A stretch of DNA of 64,000 nucleotides from Gerris lacustris (Eukaryota; Arthropoda; Insecta; Hemiptera; Gerridae): the NCBI GenBank assembly GCA_951217055.1, contig OX578285.1:53322024-53386023 (forward strand), written 5' to 3'. The translations under genes and the position numbers were made by a program. Shown here piece by piece: positions 23,030-36,100 of this stretch; within the stretch, counting starts at the first letter, position 1, and each line of letters starts with the position of its first letter. A model generated the notes under the pieces. It saw only the letters and a list, made by a program, of their open reading frames with translations, was not told the origin of the DNA and searched no databases.

Positions 23030-23301
23030 AAGGTTATCTGAAGGGAAGCTGCGACCCCAGCCTAGCCTGTATCTGTATCAGGAGTCTCCCACGCCTGCTG
23101 CCTGCTGTCCTCAGTCGTAGTTCGTAGTCCTCAGTCCTCAGTCTATTCTGACAGGGGTATTCTTCAAGTGCGGTGTCGGTCAAGTGTAGGTTTACGCATT
23201 TCCAACGTCTCAGCCTCAGGCTTGCAGTTCCCCCATACCGTTTAACATGACGTACTCTTTAAAATGAACTAGACTGACTACGGCTAGATCTTCTAGACCA
23301 G
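23030..23301 (+). promoter_or_regulatory. Possible non-coding first exon for laminin beta-1
   Basis: This stretch is clearly more GC-rich than its surroundings, has no long open frame, contains repeated CAGTC/CTCAGTC (initiator-like) words at about 23110-23145, and ends in a consensus splice donor (ACCAG|GTACGT at 23297-23307). It would pair with the acceptor at 26555. This is inference from composition and one splice site; it could equally be unclassified repeat. Confidence 0.25.
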
Positions 23302-25390
23302 GTACGTCAATTTCGTTGATACGGCTCAATCTTCTCCTTGGGCTTTTTAACCTCGACTTCCGTCGATGATTTTTAAGTACTGCAAGCATCAAGTCAATCT
23401 TTATGGATATTTACGTGGAGAAAAACAGTTTGGGCAAATCTGCCTTGTCCAACTTGACTTTGACGCCCGATTTCGGTCGTTTTTTTTTCTAATTGTTTCT
23501 TTTTATCTCTTTTAGAAAAGCTTTAAGCAAAGAAACGTCACTCGTATGCATATTAGACTAACGGCTACCATCGCTTCTAAACGCTGGAGACATAATATTT
23601 TCTTTGTCTAAATCACTTTTGGACAAAGGAACTCCACTGTTCTAAAAGGAAACAATTTTAAATTAAAAAAACCTAATCCAAATCGGAATAAAATTGTTTT
23701 GGATGTGGCAGATATATTATTACAGTTGACACTAATTATTTAAGCTATGAAAATAGTATTTTATCGAATATACAATTGGTAAAAGTGGCTAAATCGGATT
23801 GTATGTGCCATCGAAATTTCTTCGACCACCAGGACTTCTACCTGGTTTATATACAGGAGGGTTGTTTTTCTTCAGGAAATGAGCGGAGAACTGCGAAGCG
23901 GCGCGGAGCGGCTATTGTAAATTCAAGGGTACACAAAATTAAGGTTTTTAATTTAATATGCTGGATTTTATCACCTAACCTCAAAGTGGTGGCACGTACA
24001 ATCCGAGTTTACCGGTAAAAGTGAATTGTACAGTGCTGTTTACAGAATTAAAGTACAACATTAATTGTTTTGCCCTAGAATTTTCAACATCCTCTTCGCA
24101 GTGCTCCTCTCATTTTCTTAAGACAAATAACCCTGCTGCATATAGACCAGGTAGAGGTCCAAATCGAAGTACAAAAGTCGATGGCACCGTACAATTCAAT
24201 ATAGCCTACAAATGAATTAACAAATGTTAAGTTTTCTTAAAAACATGAAGGTATCTAGTTTCCTAAGGTCTCTTGTCTCCCTTTTTTTTTAATAACGTAT
24301 AATGTTTGTATGAAATATCTTAAAGACGCTGTTAATAGACAAGTATTACACATGCAATTAGGCTTACGTCAAAATGGCCTGTTACAGAGTATGTAAGCTA
24401 GTCATAATGAAGTTGACTAAGTGACAACTATCTGCTAATATAATCGCCTCATACAGTGCCAGTATTAATGCATGACTTAAGTACATAACAACTTTTTTAC
24501 GGATGTTTTTGTTTCAAGATTTAAGGGTGGATAAGGCTCTGGTTAGGTTCGAGCCCTACGTCCACATACACAGACGCATAATGTTAAACTTCGGCTCTCC
24601 GGACTCCAATTATCTATAATGTGATTATCTGAATTGGCGGCGAGTGTATCCTAAACAGAAACAGAGCATAGGGTATATAAAAAAATTGTGTGTCTTACTG
24701 ACTGCACCATTTAACATGCTTGTATTGCGGGACTCAACAAACCTTACTGAATTCAGGAAAACTAAGCTCCTAAAACCACGTCACACCATTTCGACCAGCA
24801 TATGAAAAAAACCAGGTTTAGGTAAATGTGAGAATTGAGAATGAGTGAAGAATTTGAATTTATAAATCGTAACAATTTTAAATTGAACTTTAATTAAGAT
24901 TTCATTTTGATTCTTTTAAATGACTAGTAGTTTGAAGGAACAAAATTTAAGACTGTTAGTTTTAAACACAACTTTAACAACATTTAAAGTGCTTTATGTG
25001 TTTTATTGAGCAAATTCCTGGTTATTGTAATAATTAATTGTGACATGAGGAAGTAATACTGGAATTACTACAGTAATAAATAATTTTGTAGGTACTGTAC
25101 TGTACTGTAGACACTCTCTTATCTACAGTGATGCCTACACTTTATCAGCATATGATTTTAGTGTGATCTGCTCAAAATAAAGCCGATTATGTGTCTAGGG
25201 TAAAACTTAATGATAATTCGTGAAGGTGCACCTTTCAGGGTCCGGTCTTAGGAAAGCGGAACCGAGCTAAAAAAGCAGAACACCACAATAATTGTTTGCA
25301 CTATTAATAGCAGAGATAAGAGATTCAATAATTAAAAAAACAAAAATAATTGCAATTAAACTCAAATAGAAGGTTATTTAGATGCAGGTT
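23302..25390. other. Intergenic DNA, nothing firmly recognised
   Basis: Two small open frames at 23776-24215 show no recognisable domain. GGTTCGAGCCC at 24548 fits a tRNA B box but no tRNA can be folded around it. TATATAAA at 24674 is a TATA-like word without other support. Confidence 0.35.
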
Positions 25391-25399
25391 TAAACTATG

Positions 25400-25600
25400 A
25401 TAAACAAGGTCGAAAAAGCAGTGTCGCCAACCTGACTTCAACAACTTCACTTAATTAGCCATTCATTCTCTACTGTTTATAAAATAATTAAGTTGGCAAT
25501 CCTTCTTTTTCTCCCTGGTTTTACTTTTTCTCCCAACTTTTTGAGTTCAAGGAAGAAAAGAATTACTTTATCCATATTTTGTTGCTGTCCCCTTTAAATT
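25400..25600 (+). repeat. Diverged partial copy of the 32560-32760 repeat
   Basis: GCAGTGTCGCCAACCTGACTTCAAC and following sequence with TTATAAAATAATTAAGTTGGC match 32570-32660. A scrap of the repeat that carries the 36-bp array at 32172-32300. Confidence 0.55.
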
Positions 25601-26555
25601 CTAATGGTGATTTTTAAAAAAGGGTCTTCAGGGGAGTTTTAAATAGAAAACACGTATTATGTTTTTTTGCAATATTTCGTCCCTCTTTTGGGACATTTTC
25701 AAGCCTGAAAATTTTTTTAATTATAGATGAGAAAAGATCTTTTACATAGTAATTTTAAACGTTTATCTAACATAATTTGAATTGTTTGAATTAAAAATTT
25801 ATAATTTCTATAGCATTTAAAATAAATAATTAAATAAATAAAATTAGAATTATACTGACAATATACTTGATTTTATCAATTTGAAAGAGTCTACATCAAT
25901 TAAAGACGTGCATTCAATTAAAGAAGTGTATCAATTAAGATGTAATTTTTTAAAAAATAAAAATCCCACTTCTTAACCTCGTCAATCTTAAAAATAAATA
26001 AATAAAAAACTTAAAAGTTATTATAGTTACATAATTTAAAATTGTTATTAATAAGTATATGTTAAAAAATGTATTACAATATTGCGCTCTTAAGTTGTAT
26101 TAGATCCTATTATCAATCAAGATAACCCCAATTATCTGTAGAACAATGGGTTATAGATGAGATTAAATTGTAAATGTACCTAGTTTTCTTTTGATTATTT
26201 TTCCTTGATCAAGGGTTAAATCAGAATTCATATTATGAAGGAAGTATACTTTTCTGAAAATTTATTTATCCCTATTTTTATATATAGGAATCCATACTTA
26301 GAGAATAAAATAAACTTTGATAAATCCAAAATTGTGATTTTTATTTTTTGACTGACATCTGAGTCTCTATACTCAATTTTTATTCAATTCCTAGTTAATA
26401 GTCAGCCTCACTATCTTAAGAGGTAGAGTGACAATTGTATAAAGTGCTAAGCAAATTAAGCTACGTAATCTTGTTTGGTAGATTTATTAGAGGAATAGCT
26501 TAAGGAATATTAGTTTATTTTTTGATGAATGAATGAAATTTTTTTATTATTTTAG
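25601..26555. other. AT-rich sequence before laminin beta-1, nothing recognised
   Basis: Probably intergenic or a 5' UTR intron. No gene, RNA or bounded repeat was seen. Confidence 0.35.
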
Positions 26556-26598
26556 GTGGACATTAGACCTGACCACTCGGATGTGAACCATCTTTAAG
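26556..26598 (+). promoter_or_regulatory. LanB1: Laminin beta-1 5' UTR segment after a splice acceptor
   Basis: A pyrimidine-rich tract ending in AG at 26554-26555 precedes 43 bases leading into the start codon at 26599. This suggests that the signal-peptide exon is preceded by a spliced 5' UTR. RNA evidence would be needed to place the transcription start. Confidence 0.55.
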
Positions 26599-29500
26599 AT
26601 GTTGCTCCAAATTCTACCTTTAATATGGTTCCTTTTAATTTGTAAGTTTATTTGAATGGACTTATTTATTTTATTTACAAACTTTTATACTTTATTAAAT
26701 TTAGGCTCAATTAATACCAGAAAGATTATTCCAAGAACCAACTTCATATAAGAAACAGTATTTTTTTGGATCCTGTACCTGCTGTGGACTGATTCTCAAT
26801 ACATTTAACACCAGGTCTAAAATTAGTGATTACACTGCTTGCGTAATCTTTAACTACACTCAAATTGAATGCTCCGGTGCTAAATTAAATGACAAGTTTT
26901 TTAGTTACTATCCAGGTCTAACAGATTTTAATGACACATTCAATCATTGTATAGATATAAAATAGCCCTTTGTGAGTTTTATATCTGATAAATCTTTACT
27001 TATAAAAATAAGTTAGAAAAAATTAACAAATTTGAATTATATACGAACACAATGCAAACAAATACATATTAATATCAAACTAGATTATTTATTATTTTCT
27101 TTTCTTATTATAGATTCATCATATGGATTGCTGAGAGACGATTTCTCAAGTAAGTAAACATTCAATTATGTGCCTGCTTGATGTATTTTGCTTAAGTCAG
27201 CCTGTATTAATTAGAAATTTAAGCCTTAGAGGCACTTCTTTAGATTATTACTCCCCTTATAATAAAAACAGAGGGGAGTAACAATCTAAAGAAGGTGTAC
27301 GAAATGTTCTTCTTTAGACTGTTACTCCCCTTATAAAAACAGAAGTGTTATATTCCTTTGTCCTAAAGTACATTGGACTAAACACCCCTTTGTTTTAATA
27401 TATAATTATTTAGTTAAAGTCATTAATATTCTAAAAAAAATAATGGGGGAGTAACAATCTAAAGAAGTGCCGTCTTAGAATGTCTATCAGAAGGAATCAG
27501 AGAGGAGGGGTTGCTGGATGACCCATGAGCCCTTTATTATTCATTTAAGTGATATTTACTCTTATATTCAGTGAGTGAAAAGTGAGGCTGTCGGGGGCTT
27601 TTTTGGCGCTGAAGGATCCACAGCTAGAAGTTATAATTTTTTTATGTAGTTAGCCTTTCTTTATTTTTATTTTTTTTTTTTTATTAAAGACATTTTTATA
27701 CGTACATAAAAATTGGGTGATAGTAGACCTTATTAGCAACAAATATAATTCTATGAATCCCTATTGTATCTCTCTGTGTTTTGGAAATAAAAAATAAATA
27801 AGAGAAGTAAAATATGATTTCTTTGTTAAAGTCACTAATTCCTCAGGCTCTCTCTGCATAAGAAGTAAAATGACTATATTCTGAATCTACTTTAAATTTC
27901 TGAAAGAAAAGTAACCTTTGAGCATTGAAAATGCAAACACCTTTGCCACAGTTACCTGAACATGAAGAAAGTGACTACTCTAATGCAATCTTAACTTTGC
28001 GATTATAACCAGAATTTCATCCTTTCTCATCTACTGATACATTTTCTAACTTCTCTTTATTTAAACTAAAGCTTTTGTCAATAGCTTGTTTAGTTTTTAT
28101 TTATTGTTAGTTTTGTTTATTTACCATCATTAATTACTTTACAGTTAGCACCCATGAAAGAAATTCTTCTTGTGAAATGGGTTCGTGTTACCCGGCAACT
28201 GGCAACCTGCTGATCGGTAGAGAAAAAATGCTTTCTGCTTCATCGACTTGTGGCCTTCACGGCAAGGTTAGTAACATTGCCACTTCTTATTCTTCCTCCC
28301 GATTTTAACTAAATTGTAAGTCTATTTTTGCTGATTTCGTACATATAGAAAAAAAATGTAAGTAGATATGAAAAGTTATTGACATTCTGTGGCATAAATA
28401 ATTTTATAAATGATAAAATTCTCCTTCCTCTTGCCCAAGGTTAGAGCCACACTGGTATGTTTTCATCCTGGTGGGGTGTGGAAAAACACACTGGCTAAAT
28501 AATCAAGAAAGTTAAAAATTGTCTAAAAAGTGTATGTAAAAAATAATTGGTTCCTACTTAAAATTTTGGTTATTCCAATTCGGCATAAGTTATTTATTAT
28601 TATTTTATTATAAAACTTTTACGTATAATATTTACACAAAACTATCAACCTACATGTTAAACCTGTGAATTTAAATAATAACAAGTTTTTAATAGTACAA
28701 TACAAGTCTAGTGCGGAAAATAGTATTTTGCATGCAAGTGTGGAGTTGAAAACCACACGAGCAAAGCAAAAATGCAGTTTTCGCACGAGTTGCGTACTGT
28801 ACTTTATCTACGATTGTAGATTTTAATAATAAATCAGAAAAAAAATTAATATACTTCCTGTGTGTAAGTTCGTATTTCTAATATTAATGTCTATAAATAT
28901 GGAATTAATTCATTAGTTGTATTTTGTGCCGAATTAATTATTTCGGGAGGCGTATTATTCTCCGCATTTTCGTCATAATCACTTAAATCACTCATTGTTT
29001 TTCACTAAAAACTCGATATAAACAGTTACTTTAACTAAACAATCAGAAAATTAGTTTCGTTAATTGTAAACAAACTCGCTAATCGTGCATTAAGGTGAAG
29101 AATTCCTCTTTTTTCCGCACTAGAAGGAAAAAATGAAGAATTATGAACGCACATGCGCAATGAATACAGCTACGAAAAGAATCACTTTCTACACATCAAA
29201 TCAGTATAATGTTTATATTTCTTATCAATCGTAGATAAAAAAAAAAAAAAAAATATTGTAATACAGTTGTAATAGAGACCCATCCATTACATATGTATTT
29301 GTATTAGCCCTTTGACAGGCCTAAGCCCTTATGGGCTGCACTACATATGATTATTTATCTACGATTGATACGAAATATAAACATTATATCTTTGTTTAGA
29401 TGCGTAGAAAGTGATTATTTACGTACTTGTATTCATTGCGCATGCGCGTCTCATAGTTCTGAACAATTCCTCTTCTTTACCACACTAGCGCGGTAAAGAA

Positions 29501-30098
29501 GAGGGATTCTTCAGCTTTACGCACGATTAGCGAGTTTGTTTACATTTAACAAAACTAATTTGCTATTCTTTTATTAAAGTAACTGTTTATATCGAGTTTT
29601 TAGTGAAAAACAATGAGTGAATCAAGTGACTTTGACAAAAATGTGGAGGATATACTCCTCCAGAAATAATTAATTCGGCAAAAAATACAACTAATGAATT
29701 AATGCCATCTTTATCAAGAGAGAGATACGAACTTGCATACAGCAAGTTTATTTTTTCTGTATTTATTATTTAAATCAAACAATCGTAGATAAAGTACGGT
29801 ACGCAACTCGTGCGAAAACTGCATTTTGCATTGCTCGTGTGGTTTTACCACCCTCGCTATCGCTCGGGTGCAAACTCCACACTCGCAAGCAAAATGCTAC
29901 TTTCCACACTCGACGCGTAATGTACTATTATGTGTACTTATCAATGAAATAAAATAAAAAAATGTCAATTAAAGTTAATAAAGGTAATAAGTAATAAGTT
30001 ATTAAGTTCATAACATTTCACTCTAATGAGTCATCTTTAAACTTTAAAGTTTTGTAGATATATGTGTCAGTGAAATATTACTTTTATTACTTTAATTT

Positions 30099-30129
<31 letters not shown>

Positions 30130-33100
30130 TCTTTTTTTTTTGTTTTAACATTAGAAAACTATCATTTTTAACATATAGCAAGCCTGATGATGTCCCTCTA
30201 AGGGTGAGATAAGCTTCTACCACTTTTTCTTTTCACCCCTTCACGACCATCAATACTAATAGGGTACCACTACTTATTAAGTATTGTCATAATGTTTACA
30301 AAATCTATTTGTTTAATTTAGGAAAGGTACTGCATTGTTTCTCACCTGAGTGAACCAACAAAATGTTTTACCTGTGATTCAAGAAGTGGTAAAAATAATG
30401 ACCCTTCGATAAGTCATCGCATTGAGAATATTGTCTACAGTAAATTTCCAAAGTAAGTGAAGAATATATATATTTTTAATTGGAAATACTTTGAGCTGTT
30501 TAATCTCGAGAACAAAATAGCGGAAAATGTGCAAATTTGAGAAATGATTGTGCATTTCGTAAGCTATAAAATTATACTATTTAATCTAAAATATTTCTAC
30601 TTTAAATTGGCAAAAATATTATTGAAAATGGCCTAAACCCTGGTGTCTCTTCGTGACTTTGTTGCCTTTCCTTCTGAGAAAATAATGATAGTGTTTATGA
30701 TACAATTTAAATTTCCCTTTTTTTGTTATATTTAAAAAAAAAAAAAAAAAAAAATCAGGGTCCTTAAAAAGACCCCTTGAAAAGATCCTCCTTAAAAGAT
30801 CCTAAAGCCTTGTCCACACTAGTAGACATGTTGCGCGATTTTGGTCTCAGAGACATGTCTAGCGATTTGTCTATAGACATCGGCTGAGACAAACGGTGTC
30901 TACGGTCTCGTTGCTAGACCAAAAATCTCATGTCTATGGTTTTCCATTCTAAATGGTAGACATGGTGCAACGTTAGGCATGTTGCGCAACGTGTCTACAA
31001 ATGTGGACGCTAGACCATAGACGGTCTCAGCAGATGTCTATAGACACGTTGCGAGACATTTCTATAGACGGTCTATGAGACCGTCTACAGAAATGTCTCG
31101 TAACATGTCTACTGGTGTGGACTAGGTTTTAAAGATGTACTGAATCCTTTAAAAGATGTCATGCCAACTTGAGGGTGAAATCAGCTGGTGGCTAATTATT
31201 TATAATTGTATTCTTTGTAATCTATTACATATTATTTATATCTTTTTTTTTTTGTTTCTGTATGAAGTACAAAAAGAAACCTTATATAACGACTCTGTCC
31301 ATCTGTCTGTCCGTTGGCATGTTTCAATTCATAAACTACTATAGCCAGGAACATGAAATTCGGCACACAGGTGCATCTCAGCATTAGTGACACCTTTACA
31401 CTTTTTGGAGTTTTCACACTTAATATGTTCAAGATGGCAGCCAATATGGCGGGCAACTAAAAATAAGTTTTTAGTCACCATGACATGTTATAGATAAATT
31501 TAAAGGTCTTGAAGTGTAGAAAAAAACATGCAACTATTAAAATTTTACATTTAAAATTTTTTAACTTAATCATACAGAAGCCAGCGGTTATCGCCTCACG
31601 TACTTACGTGAAGCATGCCTTACTTGTTTTTATAATTGAAAGAGCTGGCCTTTCCTTAGTTTCTGATTGAATTATAAATGAAATACTCTTCTAAGTACTA
31701 CAAATATCAAGACTTGTTTCCTGGTTTCAGAATGATAGCTTCTTAATTAAGTTAAGTAGTTATAGCCCTTCAATTGTAGAATCTAAAATTTGTTGACTAA
31801 ACTAATTGCCAAAAATTATTTTTAATTTCTTTTGGGTTCCTCCTCGTGTATAACTCGTACAAGTTAATTGGTATTAGAAAATGTATAAAATAAATAACAT
31901 TTGTTGCCCCTGCTTTCAGGAGTAATTCTCCATCTTGGTGGCAGTCTGAAAATGGAAAGGAAAATGTCTCTATAAGGTTAGACCTGGAGGCTGAATTTCA
32001 TTTCACACATCTCATTATGAAGTTTCGTACTTTCCGTCCTAGAGCCATGCTTATTGAAAGATCATCAGATAAAGGACATACTTGGAAGGTAACCACACCA
32101 AATTGCAGATAATAGTTATTTATGCACCTAGGGAATAATGTAAGATATTATTTCCCGCGTGACAGTTGATTCCTGAGGCAAAGCCGAAGGAATCAAGGCA
32201 ACTAAATCCCGAGGCGAAGCCGAGGGTATTAGGTATCTTAATTCCCGAGGCGAAGCCGAGGGATTAATGTCAATTAGCACCCGAGGCGTAGCCGAGGGAG
32301 ATAATTATAACAAGGGAATAATAATCCATTATTCTCGAGGTGCATACAACATTTTATCTCCTGAAAAAAGGCTGTATAAGATTTAATCAATAAAGAAAAC
32401 ATTTGTATTTCTTTATTAAACGAATTAAATACAAAAATAAAACAATATAAATTATTTAAAACAATTAATTATCATTTTTAAAGTAATAAAAAAAAAAGTT
32501 TAACGAAAGCTAAACAAAAGTAAACAAAGCGTCGTAGAATGACTCGCAACACAGCTGGGAGTTTTAAAGCAGTGTTGCCAACCTGATTTCAACCAATTCA
32601 CTACATTTGCTATTTATTCTCTAATGTTTACAAAATAATTAGGTTGGCGAACGTGGATTATAATCCCGTTTTTACATTATTTCCCTGTTTTCACATTATT
32701 TCCCCGTTTTTAAGAACAGGGATGAAAAGACCATCATTATTTCCTATAAACTAGCCCTGAAAAGTTACATTTCGTCCCTACTGGAGATAAAAATATATAT
32801 ATATCTATATAAAGGTATGGGACATGTTGTATATTATTATTTTTTGGTTACTAAGTTACTTTTTATTTATGTCTATTTCATATGTTATGTAAAAATATAA
32901 ATATTTTGAGGTATCCTTACAGCTCCAAATTTGGGGGGGGGGGGGGGTCTCTCCTCAATATGTTGAAAATTATATCTCTTTTCCGAAGATTTTGATTAAA
33001 TAATCTAAAATATAGTCCTATTTAAATACCAATCTAGTCATATAAGTTTATCCTGGGAAAAAATATATAGTACCTGAGAAAAATAGCTATAATTGTAAAG

Positions 33101-36100
33101 GGTGATAGCGACTTTGATTCCCCGCTGGTGACAAGGAGTTAATGGAATTTTTTGATGAATTGTTCAATTATAATGATGAAATGCATCCACGAAAATCCAA
33201 AACAAGTAACAAATGGAATAATACAACAACAACAAAAAAAAAAAATAATAATAGTAAAATCAGATAACAGATATGAAAAGAAAGAGTAGGTGCCAATGGC
33301 CCAGCTGTCGAGGTGCTGCTACCTTTCAGTCACGGGTGGAAAGAGGGATTAAAAAAAATATATCTGAGGTCTTGTCTAGTTGCAAGATCCAAAATATAGT
33401 TTTTTAATTCAAGTTCTGCTTTTTTGAAAATATCTCATTTAGATTTAGTTAGTGATGAAAAATATGTACTGTATTTTAATAGCAAGTGTTTACAGTAATA
33501 CTTACCTATACTTGTTAACTTTTACTTAGTAATAACTTTTATTGGAAAAACCTTTATAAAAAATCTAATATGTATGTGCATACTATGTTATTTTTAAAGA
33601 AACAAAATAATACTAAGGGATAAAAAAACCTTTAAATACAATAAGTACAATAATAGTTATTTCTATAATGGCGATACTCTGTATTAGAATAATGTACGAG
33701 TATAATTGCACTGTACAAAGGTGTGTAGTAGCATTATACAAAAAAACACAATAAAATAGTCCAAATAGAAATATAATAAGTGATAAAACTCCTTTCACAG
33801 ACCAAGTCTGAAATTAAGTCCAATAAAAGTTATTTCAGTAAAAAAATTCAGATTAAAACAATAATGGTGGAAGAGAAGTATGATGGTTCATAGGTGTAGA
33901 AAATAAATAAAATCGTTATTTCATTTGTGAAACGTTTCGACCAATAAGGTCATCTTCAGTCTTGTTTAATTCTAAAATTCAAACAAAGATAATGTAACAT
34001 TAATTCAATTTATTATTTTTAACATTTCCTTCTAATCTCACTGAGGTTCAATTTAACTTTAGAAATGCAATAAGTATAAAATATACTTACATGTTTCAAT
34101 TAATGTGTCATTGTATAAAATAAAATACTATCTCCATTGGAGAGGGTCAAGAATATAATTACTTAAAATTTAAATTTTAAAAGTTAAACAATAAATATCA
34201 CCTTGCTCTAGCACTAGCATACTGACATCGATATAACTTTTAAAGTTAAAATTTTTAACAAATAAATAAACATAATAAAAAATGGTAACAATTATTGACA
34301 ATCTTAAAAATGTATAATATCACAATCCAGAAAGACACTTATTAAAAAAGCTGTATATATGTAATCTTCAAAGCAATTAATCATCGAGAACATTCATCTA
34401 GTTAAACAGTGGTTCTTATATTTAACAATTAATTTATTTAAATATTGATTAGTTTCAATTGATTATTTATTGAGTAATTAATGGTTTTAATGATGTACCC
34501 TTATTATTAAATTTATGTTTTAATGTCTAATATAAAAAAGAAGCTGTGAATGAAATGATCAAACCATGATGTTGACTACTAGCTCTATCTAGGAGAGAGT
34601 TTAATAACTAAATTGTTCCAAGTGCTTATTGCATATTATTACTGATATTTTAAATTCTTTATTATTTATTATTCTTATGTATTAAATCTATTTTGAGTTT
34701 AATTTATATATAAGTCAGTAACTAATATTAATCTTCTAAATGTGGTATCTAATTATGATAAATATTAATATAAAATGATAAATAAATTCATTTTTAAACT
34801 TTTTGAAAATTGCATTGTAATTCCTGTTTATATTCCCTGAATCTGTTTTGTGGTTTACAGTGTTGTCGATATTTTTAAAGATATGAAAAGCTTCAAGAAT
34901 TCGGCGTTTGTTCGTGTTATTCTCATATCCTAAAATTTTGATATTGTTAAAGGCAAAATTGTGTTTCATATTGAATACGTGTGACGTTCAATCTGTTTTG
35001 ATTTCGACTTTGATTTGACATAAATGTAACGATGTATAACCACATAACTTGACATATATATATATATCAAAATCAATTTTGATTATTAATATATCACTCT
35101 CTAAATATAATTTTATTTCACTTTTTTTCCTTTTATTCCACAACAAATAAAGTTGCAGTTTTCACGTTGACAGGCAGCTCGTGCATCTTCGTAACTCTGA
35201 ATTTACGTAAGTCGGGCTATTACTGTAATAATAAAATTCAAATTTTTTATGAATTTATTATGGTTTTAAAGTAGTTGAAACTGGTGTGTATCCAAGTTTG
35301 TAACAACCATAAAATTTCTTTTCTGAGTTTTTTCCCCACTAAGGCCACAATACGTCACACTTTCCCATCTCAGTTATAAATGTCATAACATATTATATTA
35401 TTCTTATTTTAGGTATACAGGTACTTTGCAGAAAATTGTGATGAAGCCTTCCCTCATGTAGCTAAAGCTCCTCAGCGGTCACTGACTGATGTAATCTGTG
35501 AATCTAGGTATTCGACTGCTGAGCCATCCAATTTAGGTGAAGTGAGTGATTATGCTTATTTTTATTTCTTCTTTCAATTATTTGTTTATCATCATAAAAA
35601 CTCAATATGGACGACAAAATAGTTGCCTGATTACCAGAGACCTTCAAATGCCTTTTTGCCATGACGCCATACTAAAATGTCACATTTTGCCTATTTTTCG
35701 GTAAAAAGCCACATTTTGCCGATTTTCAGTAAAATGCCACATTTTGTGCCACGTTTTGCCTTATTTGAGCCAAGTTTAAAAAAATAGAAATATTCTAATA
35801 TTCTAAGGGGTTCTGCCTGGTGTGCCACTACCTCCCGAGCCTGTTGTCACTAGGTGGGGCACCTGGTTTTCTGCAGTGTCATGGTATGTGAAGTATTTTA
35901 AAGGATTTAAAACCGTGGTGAAGGAGCTGGAAGACGATTCTGGTGCGGTGAAAAAGGCAAAAGACTTTATAGACGACACGGCCCTCTTCCCACAACTTCT
36001 CTTTTTGGAAGCCAATTTTAAGGTAATTCCAGAAGTCATCAAGCAGCTTCAGTCTCAGATGATTCTCCTGTAGACCTTTGTGGTGATGATGGAGGATATT

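Noticed and set aside
23776..24215. Two adjacent small open frames upstream of laminin
   Set aside because: No recognisable domain, no supported splice sites and no start context; probably chance or old repeat.
24530..24580. Possible tRNA gene (GGTTCGAGCCC word)
   Set aside because: The B-box word is present, but no acceptor, D or anticodon stems can be paired around it.
24671..24710. TATA box (GGGTATATAAAA) as a laminin promoter
   Set aside because: A lone TATA-like word in AT-rich DNA with no donor downstream; not enough to call a promoter.
26642..27113. Cysteine-rich frame at 26705-26965 as an alternative laminin exon
   Set aside because: Laminin exon 1 ends in phase 1 and joining gives an early stop, so it does not fit as an in-frame laminin exon.
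32172..32300. Repeat-spacer pattern resembling a CRISPR array
   Set aside because: The repeat is 19 bp with 17-bp AT-rich spacers, inside an intron of an animal gene and within a dispersed repeat; no cas genes exist. It is a tandem array within a transposon-like repeat.
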